Assembly (NCBI GenBank): GCA_017792345.1
Contig: CP051228.1
Location: 2,680,501-2,744,500, forward strand
DNA: 64,000 nucleotides
Source of the DNA: Mesoflavibacter sp.
GTDB lineage: Bacteria > Pseudomonadota > Alphaproteobacteria > UBA8366 > Aestuariispiraceae
Direction: 5' to 3'
The notes below the pieces were generated by a model. The model worked only from the letters and a program-made list of their open reading frames with translations. It did not search any database and was not told the origin of the DNA. Of the stretch, positions 1-9,041 are shown piece after piece (the first letter of the stretch is position 1; each line of letters begins with the position of its first letter). A program made the translations under genes and the position numbers.

Positions 1-320
1 CTTCCGAGGTGACGGTTCGCGGAGGTCAGGCGCGAATAGGGACGGCCGATCTTCTCTTCCAGTCGCGCGGCGGTCTTCAGCGTCTCCGCCGGGTCGCCGG
101 GTTGCTCGGTCGCGGCCTGCAGCAGAAAGCCGGCATCCTCGATGCTGTCCAGAAACTCGGATTCCGGTCGCTTGCGGTAGAATGCGACCTGTTCGACGCC
201 GTTGCAGTAGAGATGAATGCGGCACCCGAATTTTGCCTTTAGTTCCTTGATGACCGACAGGTGGAACAGGCGGGATTCCGCGCGGGCGAAATAGGCTATG
301 GAGCCTGGAAATTCGGACAT
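1..320 (-). CDS. Unassigned protein, N-terminal fragment (cut by window edge)
   Basis: An open frame on the minus strand starts at an ATG at 318-320 and runs off the left edge, so only about the first 106 residues are visible. It begins MSEFPGSIAYFARAESRLFH and continues without a stop. It has no obvious signal peptide or membrane segment. The neighbouring genes on its right are a methyltransferase and a glycan-assembly fusion protein, so a role in surface polysaccharide biosynthesis is a reasonable guess. I do not recognise the family from this fragment and assign no function. Confidence 0.6.
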   Translation of the reverse strand, partial: MSEFPGSIAYFARAESRLFHLSVIKELKAKFGCRIHLYCNGVEQVAFYRKRPESEFLDSIEDAGFLLQAATEQPGDPAETLKTAARLEEKIGRPYSRLTSANRHLG

Positions 321-403
321 TTGGCGCTCTGACTGCGGCTTCGGGACGGTTCGGCGCGTATACTAGCTGGCTTCCGCATTGGCAACCCGACAGGGAGGGG
401 CCT

Positions 404-1279
404 CTATCCGTCGGTCGTTTTGTGCGCCACCGTGTCCGTCATCATCAAGCGCGACAGGATTGCCGTGAAAGCGGCCCCGACAACCGGTACCCGGCACAGC
501 CCGCCGATCCGCCGCCGCAATCCGATATTGCCGTCATAGTAGGACATTTCGGTCAGGCCCGTCAGGCGTTCCGACGTCACGTCCCGATAGGTCCCGAAAT
601 GCCGCCGCAACAGGGATTTGTGCGTGCCGGGCCAGCGCAGAAACAGCCCATGCTCGGCGGTTTCGTTGGACCGACCCAGCGCCTTCAGCACGCGAAGCCA
701 GGCACGGCGCGGTAGAAGCCAATGCAGGAACCAGGTCTGCGTATGAGAATCGTATGGTACCAGACGGTGCGGCACGCTGTGGAGGGCGCGGCCGCCCGGT
801 TTCAGAACCCGCGCGCCTTCCGAATAATACGTATCCAGCACGTCGTCATGGACATGTTCCAGAACCTCCTGGCTGATCAACAGATCGATAGATTGCGACG
901 CGAAGGGCAGGGTCCGGCCGTCATAGACGAAGAAGCGATCCTCGGGATGTCCCAAACAATCGCGCGTCAGCGCGTTCCAGCGTTCGCAATTGCTGTCATG
1001 GACGTCGACGCCTCGAATATCCGTGTAGCCGCTTGCTGCAAGAAAGAGGAGGGTCAGTCCGCCGCCGCACCCTTGGTCCAGAATGGCGATCGAGGACCGG
1101 TCCCGATCCCCACGAAGATCGTCGAGGCGTTTCAACAAGGCGGCAAGGTGATAGGGCGGTGTGGACTCGTATTTTCGAACCACGGTTCGGAACGCGTCCC
1201 AATGCGGGGCGAGGGGCATGCCATCGGAGGCAGCCTTCGCCAGAGGCGCATAGGTGCTTTTGATCTCAGTCCAGGACAT
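404..1279 (-). CDS. Class I SAM-dependent methyltransferase
   Basis: Predicted to transfer a methyl group from S-adenosylmethionine, probably to a glycan or lipid-linked acceptor. The 291-residue protein has a Rossmann-type motif I (DQGCGGG, about 68-74), an acidic strand end (GVDVHD, about 90-95) and a post-motif QEVLEH (about 137-142), as in Methyltransf_11/23 families. I chose the ATG at 1279 because it follows GGAGTTGG and starts just before the first recognisable segment. The frame is open further upstream to 1420 but that part is arginine-rich and unlike the family. It is divergent from the glycan fusion gene at 1546, which supports a role in decorating surface polysaccharide. The substrate cannot be read from the sequence. 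Confidence 0.8.
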   Translation of the reverse strand: MSWTEIKSTYAPLAKAASDGMPLAPHWDAFRTVVRKYESTPPYHLAALLKRLDDLRGDRDRSSIAILDQGCGGGLTLLFLAASGYTDIRGVDVHDSNCERWNALTRDCLGHPEDRFFVYDGRTLPFASQSIDLLISQEVLEHVHDDVLDTYYSEGARVLKPGGRALHSVPHRLVPYDSHTQTWFLHWLLPRRAWLRVLKALGRSNETAEHGLFLRWPGTHKSLLRRHFGTYRDVTSERLTGLTEMSYYDGNIGLRRRIGGLCRVPVVGAAFTAILSRLMMTDTVAHKTTDG

Positions 1280-1545
1280 GGGGACGCCGCCAACTCCATT
1301 GATTTCGCGAATTCGAACGGGACGGTGTATACGGCAAACGGCCCACCAGGTCCAAAGGCAATAATCGCCCAGCGCGTCCCCCGCGTCGGTGAGCGGCCGA
1401 ATGCCGGACCGCATACCCATTTGTCATGAATCGGCGTCTATGCTATCCGAACCCCGTATTCACCCCAGTGGCTAACAGCTCTGTTTCCCGGGTCGGTCGC
1501 GACGGCGACTTCGCTACGGCGGGGGCTATCCAGAGAGGTCGATTG

Positions 1546-4500
1546 ATGGCGCCGCCCGTGCGTAAGATCGTACTTGTCGGGCGGTTGCTCACGACTGCGA
1601 CGCTGCTTGCGGCGGCGCTGTATTATTTTGGCGGCCGGGACTTCGCCGACGACCTGCTGTCGCTTGGCGGTGGCGTATTCGCCGTAATATTCGGCCTGGT
1701 CACGCTCAACATGGCGGTCATTTTCCTCCGCCTCGTCAGCCTGTTTCGACTGTTCCAGTTCGTCCTGCATCCGTGGCGGCTGTACCGCGCGCATGTGGTC
1801 GGCCTCGTTTCCGGGCTGTTCATCTTCAACATCGCCGGGACCATTATCGGCCGCAATATGGAACTCAGACACGCCGGGGTCAGCGCCTCCGCGGTCGCGG
1901 TGCTCAGCACGTTGGAAAAGGGGATCGCCCTTGCGATCGCCGTCGTTTTCCTGTGTGCCGGTGCGGTGGTGTTACTGGGAACCAGGGCGTCGGATTACGC
2001 AGATCTGTTCGCCAATTCCTGGCTCTTCGCAGGAACCTTCGGGGTCGCTTTGGCCATTGCCGCGGGCCGGTCCGTTTCCGCGCGCACCCTTCGCGCCGGT
2101 ATGGATGCCGTCACGCGGAAGGCCGGGTCCCAGATTCTGACCGTCCTCTTCTACTCGACGGTCAGCCAGGCGATCATGATCTCCGTCTATGCCGGTGCGT
2201 TCGCCCTGCTTCACCCGGAAATCTCCCTGCTGAGCATCGCCGCCGCCGCCGCCATCGTAAGTTTCGCCGCCAGCATGCCGATCAGTGTAAACGGTTGGGG
2301 CGTTCGGGAAGTCACCTCCGTCTTTGCGTTTGGGATGGTCGGGGTGCCGGCGTCGGAAGCCCTGGCGGTGTCCGTCGCGGTCGGCGCGTGCTCGACCTTC
2401 CTGGTGTTGCTGAGCGGCGCCACCCTGGCGCTGGAACCGGCATCGGTAAAAGCGCACCGAATTCAAAGCAATAAATCCGAAACCGGCACGCGCGGCCGAC
2501 GGTCGATGCCCGGGAAGGATGCCTATCTGAAGGTCGTCGCTATTGTCCTGCCGGTCATTTGCGGTGTCGCCCTGTTCTTCCAGATGCATATCCGGCTGTT
2601 TGGTAGCGACATTGCGATAAACTTCTCCGACGCGACCTCCATTCTGGCCTTGGCGGTGATTGCCGCCTTGGCGATGACGGGCGCGCGACTGCCGGTGCGT
2701 TTGCCAAGGATCGCGCTTCTGTGGTTGGCGGTGCTGACCGTCTTGATCGTCGGCGCGTTCCTGATCGGCGCATTCCGTTTCGGGGTTACCCCTTGGGCGC
2801 TGAACAATCGGCTCGCGGGGTGGGTCATCCTTTTGGGCTATGTCGGGGTCGGCGCTCTGTTCGTCGGTGTCTGGGGACGCCGTGCGACGCGCAGGTTCGC
2901 CGAATTCCTGGCCTATGCCGGTGTCGCAACCGTTCTTGCGACGATCGTCGGGGTAAAGATCCTGCCGTGGTTCGGGTTCGAATCACTGTCCGGCAGCAAT
3001 TTCGAGGGCTTCTCGGCCAATCGCAACGCCTATGCGTTCCAGCTTCTGATCACCCTTGTCCTCTTTTGGGCAACCCAACCGATGCGAGGGGGACGTCTGA
3101 ACCGGATAACGGCGGTCGCGGTGGCGGGAATTCTGGTGCTGGGGATATTGCTGACGGCGTCCAAGGCGGGGATCCTGTGCCTGATTGTCTTGGCCCCCTT
3201 CGTTGTGCGTTGGAACCGGTCATTGCTGAAGGTAATGCTGCCTTTCGTCGGGGCCGGCGCCATCTATTATGGAATCGGTTTCTTCAACGATTTCAGCGCG
3301 ACCGGTTTCGATATTTCCGAAGCGGTCGATCGTGTGATCCGGCGGTTGAATGTCGAGGGCGTCCTGGAAAGGCTGGATTCGGTCCAGGACGGTATCGCGC
3401 TCTGGCAGGATTATCCGATTTTCGGCGCGGGTCTGGGACGGTTCATTCATTGGATGATTGAGGAGACCGGCCGACCGCTCGTCATTCATTCGATACCGGT
3501 CTGGGTTCTGGCGGAATTTGGCCTGATCGGATTTGCCGGGATTATCCTGCTGCCCTCGCTTTGGGTGGCCCGATCTGTCTTCGCACCACGCGGATGGGAA
3601 ACGCGGCCGCTGCGGATTTTTGGCCTTCTCTGGCTCATGTTTCTGGTATTCGGTCTGGTCCACGACATTTTCTTCCAACGGATTTTCTGGTGCGCCGCCG
3701 GGGTGACCTTGGGGTCCTATGCGTTCTCCCTGTATCGGCGCTATCGTCCTTTGCCCGCCCGACCGAAGGTGCTGCATGTCATCACCAGCCTGAACCGGGG
3801 CGGCGCGGAGCGGATGCTGGTCGGGCTGCTGGGCGCCGGCAAGGACAAGGAAGACGCCGTCGCGGTCTCATTGATCTCGAATAGCCTCATGACCGAAGAG
3901 GCACGGGCGACCGGGGCCCGGGTCTATGAACTCGGGTTCCGGCAATCGAAACCCAGCCTGTGGGGCCTTGTCCGTCTGATCGGAATTATCCGCCGGGAGA
4001 AGCCGGACGTTGTCCAGGGATGGATGTATCACGGTGATCTCGCCGCCTTGATCGCGCTGTATCTATCGGGTCGAAGGGCCGTCACGCGCCTTGCCTGGGG
4101 CATTCGCTGTTCGGATATGGACCTTTCCAATTACGGGTTCGCGTTGCGTTGCGTGGTGAGGCTGTGCACACGGTTCTCCCGGCTTCCGGACATCGTCATC
4201 GCAAACTCCTGGGCCGGGCTTCGCGTCCATATGGCGCTTGGATATGAACCGCGCTGGTACGACGTCGTCCCCAATGGAACTGATATCGAGCGGTTTCGTC
4301 CGCAGCCGGAAAAGCGGAATGAAATGCGCGCGGCCCTGGGCTTGCCGCTGGAAAAGCGCGTTCTGGCGCTGGTCGCCCGGGTCGATCCGATGAAGGATCA
4401 CGACCTGGCCCTCCGGATCGCGCGTGCGGATCCCGCCCTCCATCTGCTCTTGGTCGGAAAGGGGACAGAAACCCTCGACTTGCCGCCGAACGCCACCGCT

Positions 4501-4914
4501 GTGGGACAACGGGACGATGTGGAAGACGTCCTGGCCGCGGCGGATGGCCTGTTGTCCAGCTCGGCCTATGGGGAAGGGTTCTCCAATTCGATCGTCGAGG
4601 GCATGGCGGCGGGACTGGCGCCCATAGTCACCGATATCGGCGATTCGTCGATGATCGTGGGGGATACGGGATGGGTCGTGCCGCCACGGGATGAGGCCGC
4701 GTTATCGGCCGCCGTACGGGCGTTTCTGGAAATGCCCGATGCGGAACTGGCGGCGCTGCGGGCTAAGGCCCGGCTGCGGGTGATAGAGCGTTTCACGCTG
4801 CCCGTTGCGGTCGATCGGTTCCTGGCGGCGTATCGTGAAATTCCGTCGGTGCCGCATGCCCAAGATTTGCCGGCGGATCCAATGTTCAAAAGACAGGAAG
4901 CTTCGATCTCATGA
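1546..4914 (+). CDS. Tri-domain glycan assembly protein: flippase-like TM domain, O-antigen ligase/polymerase-like domain, GT4 glycosyltransferase
   Basis: A single uninterrupted 1,122-residue protein combines three usually separate parts. Residues about 1-300 are a polytopic LPG_synthase_TM/UPF0104-type domain with the family-typical NGWGVRE motif near 248. A hydrophilic linker (about 303-325) leads to a second multi-helix domain (about 325-735) of the O-antigen ligase/Wzy type, with FSANRNAYAF near 489 and a large loop containing GLGRFIHW. Residues about 740-1110 are a cytosolic GT-B glycosyltransferase, family 4: it starts VLHVITSLNRGGAERM, and has PNGTDIERF near 909, ARVDPMKDH and an EX7E motif (EGFSNSIVE, about 1009). 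The start at 1546 follows AGAGAGG; an in-frame ATG at 1426 is possible. The 3' end overlaps the next gene by 4 bases. Likely job: export, polymerise or ligate, and extend a lipid-linked glycan at the inner membrane (inference). Confidence 0.85.
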   Translation: MAPPVRKIVLVGRLLTTATLLAAALYYFGGRDFADDLLSLGGGVFAVIFGLVTLNMAVIFLRLVSLFRLFQFVLHPWRLYRAHVVGLVSGLFIFNIAGTIIGRNMELRHAGVSASAVAVLSTLEKGIALAIAVVFLCAGAVVLLGTRASDYADLFANSWLFAGTFGVALAIAAGRSVSARTLRAGMDAVTRKAGSQILTVLFYSTVSQAIMISVYAGAFALLHPEISLLSIAAAAAIVSFAASMPISVNGWGVREVTSVFAFGMVGVPASEALAVSVAVGACSTFLVLLSGATLALEPASVKAHRIQSNKSETGTRGRRSMPGKDAYLKVVAIVLPVICGVALFFQMHIRLFGSDIAINFSDATSILALAVIAALAMTGARLPVRLPRIALLWLAVLTVLIVGAFLIGAFRFGVTPWALNNRLAGWVILLGYVGVGALFVGVWGRRATRRFAEFLAYAGVATVLATIVGVKILPWFGFESLSGSNFEGFSANRNAYAFQLLITLVLFWATQPMRGGRLNRITAVAVAGILVLGILLTASKAGILCLIVLAPFVVRWNRSLLKVMLPFVGAGAIYYGIGFFNDFSATGFDISEAVDRVIRRLNVEGVLERLDSVQDGIALWQDYPIFGAGLGRFIHWMIEETGRPLVIHSIPVWVLAEFGLIGFAGIILLPSLWVARSVFAPRGWETRPLRIFGLLWLMFLVFGLVHDIFFQRIFWCAAGVTLGSYAFSLYRRYRPLPARPKVLHVITSLNRGGAERMLVGLLGAGKDKEDAVAVSLISNSLMTEEARATGARVYELGFRQSKPSLWGLVRLIGIIRREKPDVVQGWMYHGDLAALIALYLSGRRAVTRLAWGIRCSDMDLSNYGFALRCVVRLCTRFSRLPDIVIANSWAGLRVHMALGYEPRWYDVVPNGTDIERFRPQPEKRNEMRAALGLPLEKRVLALVARVDPMKDHDLALRIARADPALHLLLVGKGTETLDLPPNATAVGQRDDVEDVLAAADGLLSSSAYGEGFSNSIVEGMAAGLAPIVTDIGDSSMIVGDTGWVVPPRDEAALSAAVRAFLEMPDAELAALRAKARLRVIERFTLPVAVDRFLAAYREIPSVPHAQDLPADPMFKRQEASIS

Positions 4915-5858
4915 CAATATTGCTCGCCAGTACCGCCGATTCCGCCGAATCCTGGAGCAAGGGCCTGCGGGACTGCGATCTTTCGATGCCGCTGCGAGTG
5001 TGGCCCGACACCGGGCCGCTGGAAGACATTCGTTATGCGATTGTCGCCAAACCGCCGGCGGGTCTTTTGGCCAGCCTGCCGAATCTGGAGGCGATCCTGT
5101 CCCTATGGGCAGGGGTCGATCACATAACCAGCGATCCGGACTGGCCGAAATCGGTGCCGATCTACCGGATGATCGAACCCGGCCTGACCGGGGGAATGGT
5201 GGAATTCGTCCTGTCCCAGGTACTGAATCTCCATCTCAACAATTATGAGATGGTCGACGCGCAGCGCCGCAAGGATTGGCTGCGAGAGCCGCGCGGCGCG
5301 TTCGGGTTGGAACCGATGATCCCCGATCGGACCATCGGCGTTCTGGGCTTGGGCGAGATGGGACTGAACACCGCCGAAATGCTGCATCGCGTCGGCTTCA
5401 ACGTGCTGGGCTGGGCACGCAGCCCAAAAACATTGGCGGGCGTCGAATGTCTGACCGGGCAGGACGGGTTGGACGCGCTGCTATCCCGCAGCGACATTCT
5501 GGTCAATCTGCTGCCGTTGACCCCGGAAACCGATGGACTGTTGGATGCGACGACGCTTCGCAAGCTGCCGCGTGGGGCCGGACTCATCAATACGGGGCGG
5601 GGACAGCATGTCGTCGATGCCGATCTGATTCAGCTTCTGGATGACGGCCATCTGTCCCGTGCCGTCCTGGATGTGTTCCATGTCGAGCCTCTGCCGTCGG
5701 ATCATCCGTTCTGGGACCATCCCAAAATCACGATCTATCCTCATATCGCCAGTGTAACCCGGGTGAAGACAGGTGTCGTATCGCTGGCGAGATCGATAGA
5801 GAAACTGCGGTCCGGTGCTGCGCCGGACGGGTATTACGATCCGGACCGAGGTTACTGA
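4911..5858 (+). CDS. D-isomer 2-hydroxyacid dehydrogenase, glyoxylate/hydroxypyruvate reductase A type
   Basis: NAD(P)-dependent reductase of 2-oxo acids such as glyoxylate or hydroxypyruvate. The 315-residue protein has the family's nucleotide-binding GLGEMG (146-151) and the catalytic triad of D-2-hydroxyacid dehydrogenases: Arg230 (NTGRG), Glu259 (FHVEP) and His278 (YPHIA). Its ATG overlaps the stop of the glycan fusion gene (ATGA), so the two are translationally coupled, although no metabolic link is obvious. The 3' end overlaps the convergent pseudouridine synthase by 7 bases. The overall pattern, with a short N-terminal part and the WAGVDH motif, resembles GhrA rather than GhrB or SerA. 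Confidence 0.87.
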   Translation: MTILLASTADSAESWSKGLRDCDLSMPLRVWPDTGPLEDIRYAIVAKPPAGLLASLPNLEAILSLWAGVDHITSDPDWPKSVPIYRMIEPGLTGGMVEFVLSQVLNLHLNNYEMVDAQRRKDWLREPRGAFGLEPMIPDRTIGVLGLGEMGLNTAEMLHRVGFNVLGWARSPKTLAGVECLTGQDGLDALLSRSDILVNLLPLTPETDGLLDATTLRKLPRGAGLINTGRGQHVVDADLIQLLDDGHLSRAVLDVFHVEPLPSDHPFWDHPKITIYPHIASVTRVKTGVVSLARSIEKLRSGAAPDGYYDPDRGY

Positions 5859-6553
5859 TCGTCCGCCCAGCCGCAGCGCTGGAACGCTGCGCGCATCGTT
5901 TCCGGGACCGGCGCTTCCGCGCGGATCGGATCCTTCTTGGGATATAGCGGCAGTTCGACCGATCTGGCATGTAGATGCAAAGGGATGTCGGAATGCGCCG
6001 CGCGGTCTTCCGGTGTGCCATACCAGGGGTCACCCAGAATGGGATAGCCCGACTGGGCGCAATGGACCCGAATCTGGTGGGTGCGGCCTGTCTTTGGCGA
6101 CAGCTCCAGCCAGCATAGCCCGTCTTCGGACAGGCCCCGGACCCGGAAATCGGTGATAGATTCTTGCCCGCCCTTGTCGACGACCATGCGCCAGCCGCCG
6201 GATTTCGTTGAGGTCTTCAGAAGCGGAAAATCGATACGCCCCGCCTTTTCCGGCGGCATGCCGCGCACCACGGCCCAATAGGTCTTGCGCACGCGCCCGT
6301 CGGAAAACAGCTTCCCGACCCGCCGCAATGCCTTGGTATGCCGGCCCAGAACGAGACAACCGGACGTGTCGCGGTCCAGCCTGTGGGCCAGGGCGGGCGG
6401 TTTCGGCAGGCCGAAGCGCAAGGCGTCGAAGCAATCCTCCAGAGATGGCCCGCCGGCCGGCCCGGCATGCACGGCGACTCCCGCCGGTTTATCGACGATT
6501 AGGATAAGGCCGTCACGATAAAGGAGGTCGGGGGAATGCGGTGGATGGGGCAA
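5852..6553 (-). CDS. RluA-family pseudouridine synthase
   Basis: Isomerises uridine to pseudouridine in rRNA or tRNA. The 233-residue protein carries the RluA signature HRLDRDTSG (57-65), in which Asp60 is the expected catalytic residue, plus KTGRTHQIRVH and GYPILGD near the C-terminus. There is no S4 domain, so it is a short RluA-like single-domain form. The reading frame begins with TTG at 6553; no ATG or GTG is available in frame before the first conserved segment (LLYRDGLILIVDKPAG), so a TTG start is likely. It is convergent with, and overlaps by 7 bases, the dehydrogenase gene. Confidence 0.85.
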   Translation of the reverse strand: MPHPPHSPDLLYRDGLILIVDKPAGVAVHAGPAGGPSLEDCFDALRFGLPKPPALAHRLDRDTSGCLVLGRHTKALRRVGKLFSDGRVRKTYWAVVRGMPPEKAGRIDFPLLKTSTKSGGWRMVVDKGGQESITDFRVRGLSEDGLCWLELSPKTGRTHQIRVHCAQSGYPILGDPWYGTPEDRAAHSDIPLHLHARSVELPLYPKKDPIRAEAPVPETMRAAFQRCGWADDQ

Positions 6554-6604
6554 GTCGGAATCCCATGATATCGTGACAACCGCCGATCAGCTTGATGCCT
6601 ACCG

Positions 6605-6622
6605 ACAATTCTAGTCAATTGT
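6605..6622. promoter_or_regulatory. Inverted repeat in chemoreceptor upstream region
   Basis: A perfect 6-base dyad, ACAATT-N6-AATTGT, lies in the AT-richer gap between the pseudouridine synthase start and the chemoreceptor gene. It could be an operator or a small hairpin. No convincing sigma-28 flagellar promoter was found around it. Confidence 0.25.
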
Positions 6623-6760
6623 GTGCCAGCGTTAGTCGGCGTTTAACGATTTGTCGATAAGCCTTCAAGCGGTCCTGATCGGGGCTCGCTTTCAAATCTG
6701 TTCCTCTGTCCATGCTGCGGACTGTCCGTCCCGGCATTCAGTCATTCATGTGGGGTTGCC

Positions 6761-8770
6761 ATGTTATCGTTCTCGAACATCCGGATTTCGCGCAGAATCT
6801 ACGGCGGGTTCGCTGTCGTCCTCGCCTTGTTGCTTGGGCTGACGGTCGTATCCGGGACCAGCTTGATTGCGTCCGGTACAACCTTCGAAAAGTTCGAAGT
6901 TCTCTCGTTCCAGACGTCAAGGATCGGCGAAATACGGGCCGAGATGCTGGAAGCGCAGAACACGGTTCAGCAGTATTTGAGCGAGCCGTCCGAGACGCTG
7001 GCACAGGCTGTCGCCGAATCCGTCGACAAGGTCCTTTCCCGCTTGGCGGAGGTTTCATCCCTGTCGGAATCGGACGAAGAGCGCGCCGCCCTGGACGCGG
7101 CGGAAGCCGATTTGCAGGCTTACCTCGCCGCATTCCAGCGTCTGACAACGCTGGAGGCAAAACGGGCGGAACTTGTCGCCCAGGCTGAAACGGTCGGCAT
7201 CGACATGGGTGCCAAGATGGCCGAACTGATCCGCAGTGCCTTCGAGGAGTATCTGGCCGACGTCGCCTATCTGGGCGGCGAGGTTCAAAGCAACATCCTG
7301 TCGATGCGCCTTGCCGTCGCGGCGTTCGCGCTGAACCCGGATGACGCAGCTTATGCGGAAGCCAAGGCCCAATCCGCCCAAATGGTAGAGAACCGCGAGA
7401 AGCTGGTCGAACAGGTCTATGACGAGAACCGAGCGGCACTCGCCGAACAGGTCGGTGGCCTGCGAGAGCAATACGACGCCTTGATTGTGGCGCTCTATGA
7501 CACCGTTCAGGCCCGGCGCGCGCTGGTTGACCAGGAATTGAATGTTCTGGGCTCACGGCTGGTTGATTCCATGGCACACATGAATGCCGACATTACCGAT
7601 AGCCAAGGGGCGCTGGGCGAGGAAGGGCAGAGCACAATCGAATCCGCGATCGTCCTGACCGCAATTGTCGCAACGCTCAGCATCGTCCTGGCGGCACTCG
7701 CCGCCTGGGTGATCGGAAATGGGATCGCGGGGCCCATCCGTTCGATTACCGACGCCATGACCGGACTGGCCGGCGGCGATCGCCAGTCGGAGATCCCGGG
7801 AACCGAGCGCAAAGACGAGATCGGTGCGATGGCCGCCGCCGTTCAGATCTTCAAGGAGAATATGCAAAAGGCCGACGATCTGACCGCCCAGCAATTGGAA
7901 GAGGCACGCCGTCGCGAGGCGCGCGGCAAGAAGATCGAGGAAGGTACCCAGAGGTTCGATGCCGCCGTCGCGGAATTGTTGAACATCTTCACCTCGTCGG
8001 CGACGGAAACGGAAGCGACCTCCGCGACGATGGAGCGGTTGGCGACGGAGACGAGCGAGCGGGCGACGGCGGTCTCAGCCGCTGCCGAGCAGGCGACCGC
8101 CAATGTGCAGGGCGTCGCGGCCGCGGCCACGGAAATGTCCCAGACGGCGTCCGAGATCAGCCGGCAGGTTTCTCAATCGTCACAGATTGCCGCCCGTGCC
8201 GTCGATCAGGCGCAGCGGACCAATCAGCAGATGAACGGTCTGTCCTCCGCCGCGCAGAAGATCGGCGAAGTGGTGAAGCTGATTTCGGACATTGCCGAGC
8301 AGACCAACCTGCTGGCCCTGAACGCGACCATCGAGGCCGCCCGGGCGGGCGATGCCGGCAAGGGCTTCGCGGTGGTCGCCAACGAGGTGAAAAGCCTCGC
8401 GACGCAGACCGCCCAGGCCACCGGGGAAATCAGCCAGCAGGTTTCGGAAATTCAGAGCGAGACCGGTGCGGCTGTCGGTGAGATCGAAACCATCGCGGCG
8501 ACGATCGACGAGATCAACCAGATCACCGCTGCCATTGCCGCCGCAATGGAAGAACAGAGCGCCACCACGGACGAGATCACCCGCAATGTCGAACAGGCCG
8601 CTGCCGGGGCGCAGGACGTCACGGCCAATATCGTGGAGGTCACCCGCGCGGCATCGGAAACCGGTCAGGCCGCGGGCGAGCTGACCTCGGTCGCGTCAGA
8701 CCTGAACGTTCGGGCCGACGAGTTGAAACGACTGGTCGAATCTTTCCTGTCGGAAGTGCGCGCGGTCTGA
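6761..8770 (+). CDS. Methyl-accepting chemotaxis protein with periplasmic sensor domain
   Basis: Transmembrane chemoreceptor that controls CheA. The 669 residues read as: a first membrane helix at about 10-32, a helical sensor region to about 290 with predicted four-helix-bundle character, a second membrane helix at about 292-315, a HAMP domain (about 316-370, [19 protein letters not shown]), and a long MA signalling domain to the end. The hairpin tip [18 protein letters not shown] (about 513-530) is nearly invariant in the family. The C-terminus (SEVRAV) lacks a CheR-tethering pentapeptide. The gene stands alone and is closed by a strong terminator at 8780-8812. The ligand is unknown. Confidence 0.93.
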   Translation: MLSFSNIRISRRIYGGFAVVLALLLGLTVVSGTSLIASGTTFEKFEVLSFQTSRIGEIRAEMLEAQNTVQQYLSEPSETLAQAVAESVDKVLSRLAEVSSLSESDEERAALDAAEADLQAYLAAFQRLTTLEAKRAELVAQAETVGIDMGAKMAELIRSAFEEYLADVAYLGGEVQSNILSMRLAVAAFALNPDDAAYAEAKAQSAQMVENREKLVEQVYDENRAALAEQVGGLREQYDALIVALYDTVQARRALVDQELNVLGSRLVDSMAHMNADITDSQGALGEEGQSTIESAIVLTAIVATLSIVLAALAAWVIGNGIAGPIRSITDAMTGLAGGDRQSEIPGTERKDEIGAMAAAVQIFKENMQKADDLTAQQLEEARRREARGKKIEEGTQRFDAAVAELLNIFTSSATETEATSATMERLATETSERATAVSAAAEQATANVQGVAAAATEMSQTASEISRQVSQSSQIAARAVDQAQRTNQQMNGLSSAAQKIGEVVKLISDIAEQTNLLALNATIEAARAGDAGKGFAVVANEVKSLATQTAQATGEISQQVSEIQSETGAAVGEIETIAATIDEINQITAAIAAAMEEQSATTDEITRNVEQAAAGAQDVTANIVEVTRAASETGQAAGELTSVASDLNVRADELKRLVESFLSEVRAV

Positions 8771-8779
8771 GGTCCTAGA

Positions 8780-8812
8780 AAAATGGCCGGGGATCTAGCC
8801 CCCGGCCATTTT
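8780..8812. terminator. Bidirectional rho-independent terminator overlapping the MoaD-like stop
   Basis: A perfect 13-base stem (AAAATGGCCGGGG pairing with CCCCGGCCATTTT) with a 7-base loop and T-rich flanks on both strands. It lies between the convergent chemoreceptor (stop 8770) and the MoaD-like gene (stop 8795-8797). One arm is also the coding sequence for the last residues of the MoaD-like protein, including its Gly-Gly tail. Confidence 0.85.
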
Positions 8813-9040
8813 CGGCAGAATGAAGACTTCGCTGTCCGGCTCTATCTTCTGGAACCGGTCGAGCCGATAGAGGGTGCCGTCGACCGACACGGTCACTCCC
8901 TTGTCCAGGATCGGCTTCAGTTTCGGGGCCGCCTTACCCAGTGCGGTCAGCATCCGGTCGATATTGGGCGCGTCGATATCGAATTCCTTGCGTCCCTCGG
9001 CCAGACGGCTCAGCGAGCCCCAGAGTATTACCTTCGCCAT
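8795..9040 (-). CDS. MoaD/ThiS-family ubiquitin-like sulfur carrier
   Basis: An 81-residue beta-grasp protein that ends in Gly-Gly, the tail that MoaD and ThiS use as a C-terminal thiocarboxylate sulfur donor. It has the family's pattern of short strands, with VSVDGTLY in the middle and a hydrophobic end before KMAGG. The ATG at 9040 lies one base after the stop of the molybdenum-binding subunit, so it is the last gene of the hydroxylase operon. That position suggests a dedicated role in molybdenum cofactor synthesis or sulfuration for that enzyme (inference). Its last codons lie inside the terminator stem. Confidence 0.8.
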   Translation of the reverse strand: MAKVILWGSLSRLAEGRKEFDIDAPNIDRMLTALGKAAPKLKPILDKGVTVSVDGTLYRLDRFQKIEPDSEVFILPKMAGG

Positions 9041-9041
9041 C

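Noticed and set aside
1426-1545. N-terminal extension of the glycan fusion protein to the ATG at 1426
   Set aside because: The extra 40 residues show no family likeness, and the ATG at 1546 has a better ribosome-binding site just before the first membrane helix.
6630-6665. Sigma-28 flagellar promoter upstream of the chemoreceptor
   Set aside because: A GTCGATAA -10-like box is present but no TAAA-type -35 box lies at the right spacing.
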